Below are positions 15,249 through 18,097 of a DNA stretch of 18,097 nucleotides, piece by piece. The position numbers were made by a program, and so were the translations under genes. Source of the stretch: SZUA-430 sp041477875 (GTDB taxonomy: Bacteria; Pseudomonadota; Alphaproteobacteria; Micropepsales; Micropepsaceae); contig JBGOVA010000076.1 of the NCBI GenBank assembly GCA_041477875.1, positions 1-18,097 of the forward strand. The letters run 5' to 3'. The notes under the pieces were generated by a model. It was not told the origin of the DNA. It ran no database searches and was given only the letters and a program-made list of their open reading frames with translations. Position 1 is the first letter of the stretch. Each line of letters begins with the position of its first letter.

Positions 15249-17396
15249 TCAGCCTTCGATCTTCGAGAAATCGGCGACGGTGTGCATCGCCTCGCGGATT
15301 TCATTGAGGAGCTCCAGGCGGTTTTCGCGCAGCTTCGGGTCGTCGGCGTTGACCGTGACCTTCTCGAAGAAGGCGTCGACCGGGGCGCGCAGGCGCGACA
15401 TGGCGCGCATGGCTTCCTCGAAGCGTTCCTCCTGGACTTCAGCCGCGATCAGGTCGTTGGCGATAGCGAGCGCCTTGAAGAGTTCGATTTCCTGCGGCGC
15501 TTGAAGGAGCGACACGTCGGGTTTGCTGGAGAAGCCCGCGTGTTTTGGGTTCTTCTTTTTTTCCTTGCCCTCCTCGATCTTGAGGATGTTCAGGGCGCGT
15601 TTGTAGCCGGCGAGCAAGTTCTTACCGTCGTCGGTCGACAGGAAACTTTGCAGGGCTTCCACCCGGTGGACGATGAGGACGAGATCGTCTTGGTTGCCGA
15701 GTGAAAAAACTGCGTCAATGAGGTCGTGACGGATGCCCTTGTCGCGGAGGGCGACCTTGAGTCGGTCAGCAATGAACACATCCAGATCCAAGACTTGGAG
15801 CGCCCTGACTTGCCGCGTTGTCTGTTCATGCACTGACTCGCCCGGACGATGAGCAGTTTTTTCCTGCTGCGCTGCCGTAGCGACCGGGTTTCCTTTCAGC
15901 GCAGCCTTAGTGACCGCTTCTAGTGACAGCCGAAGCGAATTGGCTAGGAGTGTTCTCACGACGCCAAGAGTCGCGCGCCTCAACGCATAGGGGTCTTTCG
16001 ATCCCGTCGGTTTCTCATCAATCGCGAAGAACCCCACGAGGGTATCGATCTTGTCGGCCAACGCGACGGCGATACTGACGGGCGCAGTTGGGACATCGTC
16101 ACCCTGTCCTTGAGGCTTATAGTGGTCGCGGATGGCGTCGGCGACTTCCGGGTCCTCTTTGTCGTGGAGCGCGAAGTAGCGACCCATCACGCCTTGCACC
16201 TCGGGGAACTCGCCGACCGTGCCGGATACAAGGTCGGCTTTGCAAAGGTAGGCGGCGCGCCATGCTTTCTTTTTGTCGGCGCCGATCAGCTCAGCGATCT
16301 CGCCGGCGAGGGCCTCGATGCGTTCGACGCGCTGGCGCTGGGTGCCGAGTTTGGCGTGGAAGACGATGTCCTTGAGCAAGGGCACACGGGATTCGAGCGT
16401 GGACTTCTTGTCCTGATCCCAGAAGAATTTCGCGTCCGAGAGGCGGGCGCGCAGGACGCGTTCGTTGCCGGCGACGACGTTCTTGCCGCCGTCCTTGGTG
16501 ATCATGTTCGAGATCACCACGAATTTGTTGGCGAGCTTGGCGGTCTTCGGATCGCGCAGGGCGAAGTATTTTTGGTTCGCGCGCATGGTCGAGATCAGGA
16601 TTTCGTGCGGCACGTCCAGGAAGGCCTTGTCGAACTGGCCGATCAGAGCGACGGGCCATTCGACGAGGCCGGCGACTTCGTCGGCGAGCGCGTCGTCTTC
16701 GATCAGTTCGAGGTTCTGCGCGTGGGCGAGTTGCTTTGCCTCGTGCAGGATCGAGGCCTTGCGCTCGGCCGGACTCAGCGTGACGTGAGCGCGCTTCAGT
16801 TTCTCGACGTAGTCGTCGAAGCGGCGCACTTCGATGACGGTGTTGCCCAGGAAACGGTGGCCGCGAGTTTTGTTGCCGCTTCGGACGCCGCCGATTTCGA
16901 ACGGTACGACCTCGCCGTCGAAGGTGCAGAGGATCGAATGCAACGGGCGCACCCAGGTGAGGTCGCCGGCGCCCCAGCGCTGCGATTTCGGCCATGGGAA
17001 GGTGCGCACGATTTCGGGAATAATCTCGGCGAGGACAACCGGCGTCGGGCGACCTTTGCGTTCGATAACGGCGAGATAGAAATCGCCTTTCGCGTCTTTC
17101 TGAACCCTCAGCTGCTCGCGCGTCAGGCCGGTCGAACGCAGGAAACCCTGGAGCGCTTGATCGGGCGCGTCGACGCGTGGGCCTTTGCGTTCCTCGCTGA
17201 CGTCGGCTTGGGCGGCGGGCAGGCCTTCGACGACGAGCGTCAGGCGGCGCGGGGTTGCGAAGCCGCGTGCGCCTTCCGTCAGAAAGCCGCGGTCGGTCAG
17301 CGCGCCGACGGCGAGGCGTTCGAGATCGCGCGCGGCCGCGCCTTGCATGCGCGCGGGGATTTCTTCGGAGAAGAGTTCGAGGAGAAGCTGGGGCAT
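15249..17396 (-). CDS. glyS: glycyl-tRNA synthetase beta subunit
   Basis: This is the 715-residue beta subunit of the bacterial alpha2beta2 glycyl-tRNA synthetase. It recognises tRNA-Gly, while the alpha subunit (glyQ, just upstream) forms glycyl-adenylate. The N-terminal hallmark LLLELFSEEIPARMQ is at 4-18, WVRPLHSIL at 148-156, and conserved core blocks include EILISTMRANQKYF (265-278) and RVLRARLSDAKFFWDQD (313-329). The anticodon-binding-type C-terminal domain follows (about 530-715), including GKNLLAGYKRALNIL (591-605). Length and frame are complete. The start is 3 nt after the glyQ stop. A stretch encoding roughly residues 476-565 uses codons rare elsewhere in the window. Because its partner glyQ carries two in-frame stops, this subunit may lack a working partner from this locus. 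Confidence 0.96.
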   Translation of the reverse strand: MPQLLLELFSEEIPARMQGAAARDLERLAVGALTDRGFLTEGARGFATPRRLTLVVEGLPAAQADVSEERKGPRVDAPDQALQGFLRSTGLTREQLRVQKDAKGDFYLAVIERKGRPTPVVLAEIIPEIVRTFPWPKSQRWGAGDLTWVRPLHSILCTFDGEVVPFEIGGVRSGNKTRGHRFLGNTVIEVRRFDDYVEKLKRAHVTLSPAERKASILHEAKQLAHAQNLELIEDDALADEVAGLVEWPVALIGQFDKAFLDVPHEILISTMRANQKYFALRDPKTAKLANKFVVISNMITKDGGKNVVAGNERVLRARLSDAKFFWDQDKKSTLESRVPLLKDIVFHAKLGTQRQRVERIEALAGEIAELIGADKKKAWRAAYLCKADLVSGTVGEFPEVQGVMGRYFALHDKEDPEVADAIRDHYKPQGQGDDVPTAPVSIAVALADKIDTLVGFFAIDEKPTGSKDPYALRRATLGVVRTLLANSLRLSLEAVTKAALKGNPVATAAQQEKTAHRPGESVHEQTTRQVRALQVLDLDVFIADRLKVALRDKGIRHDLIDAVFSLGNQDDLVLIVHRVEALQSFLSTDDGKNLLAGYKRALNILKIEEGKEKKKNPKHAGFSSKPDVSLLQAPQEIELFKALAIANDLIAAEVQEERFEEAMRAMSRLRAPVDAFFEKVTVNADDPKLRENRLELLNEIREAMHTVADFSKIEG

Positions 17397-17399
17397 CGC

Positions 17400-18097
<698 letters not shown>

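Noticed and set aside
15541..15580. Possible frameshift near the poly-T run in glyS
   Set aside because: The run encodes a Lys-rich linker (KEKKKNPK) and the frame stays open with conserved sequence on both sides.

Overview
The window is GC-rich, gene-dense bacterial DNA. Short intergenic gaps, a split glyQ/glyS glycyl-tRNA synthetase followed on the same strand by ppdK, and the types of SDR, DmdC-like acyl-CoA dehydrogenase and SleB/CwlJ hydrolase all suggest an alphaproteobacterium. I cannot name the genus. Most of the window is chromosomal housekeeping. I see no phage, transposon, CRISPR array, tRNA or rRNA.

Layout. (1) Positions 1-2588, minus strand: an acyl-CoA dehydrogenase, a small exported protein and an SDR that runs off the left edge, in a tight array. 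(2) Positions 2823-4587, plus strand: a compact cassette of two secreted YceI-family proteins flanking a cytochrome b561-type membrane haem protein. (3) Positions 4635-8425, plus strand: a Sua5/YrdC threonylcarbamoyl-AMP synthase, a beta-lactamase-fold serine hydrolase and a D-2-hydroxyglutarate dehydrogenase-like FAD enzyme; the last two overlap by 4 nt. (4) Positions 8427-10682: an FKBP-type lipoprotein on minus, divergent from an SDR on plus. The SDR meets a convergent SleB/CwlJ-type cell-wall hydrolase across a strong 12-bp hairpin. (5) Positions 10683-11254: a gene-free stretch of about 570 nt that holds the hydrolase's likely sigma-70 promoter, a hairpin-rich leader of about 220 nt, and an AT-rich island. 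(6) Positions 11255-18097, minus strand, in transcription order: glyQ, glyS, a six-helix membrane protein, a LysE-type exporter and ppdK.

The most striking observation is at the right edge. glyQ encodes an essential aminoacyl-tRNA synthetase subunit. Its frame is intact on both sides, but two in-frame TAA codons sit where the two Trp codons of the family's Gly-Trp-Glu-x-Trp block are expected, and the Glu codon between them reads Lys. All five differences from the expected codons have the same polarity: coding-strand G to A, i.e. plus-strand C to T, within 11 nt. This could be a sequence error, an introduced or deaminase-made change, a true pseudogene backed up by another GlyRS, or (least likely) a transcript repaired by A-to-I editing. 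The sequence alone cannot decide. The second most interesting item is the structured leader of the SleB/CwlJ hydrolase.
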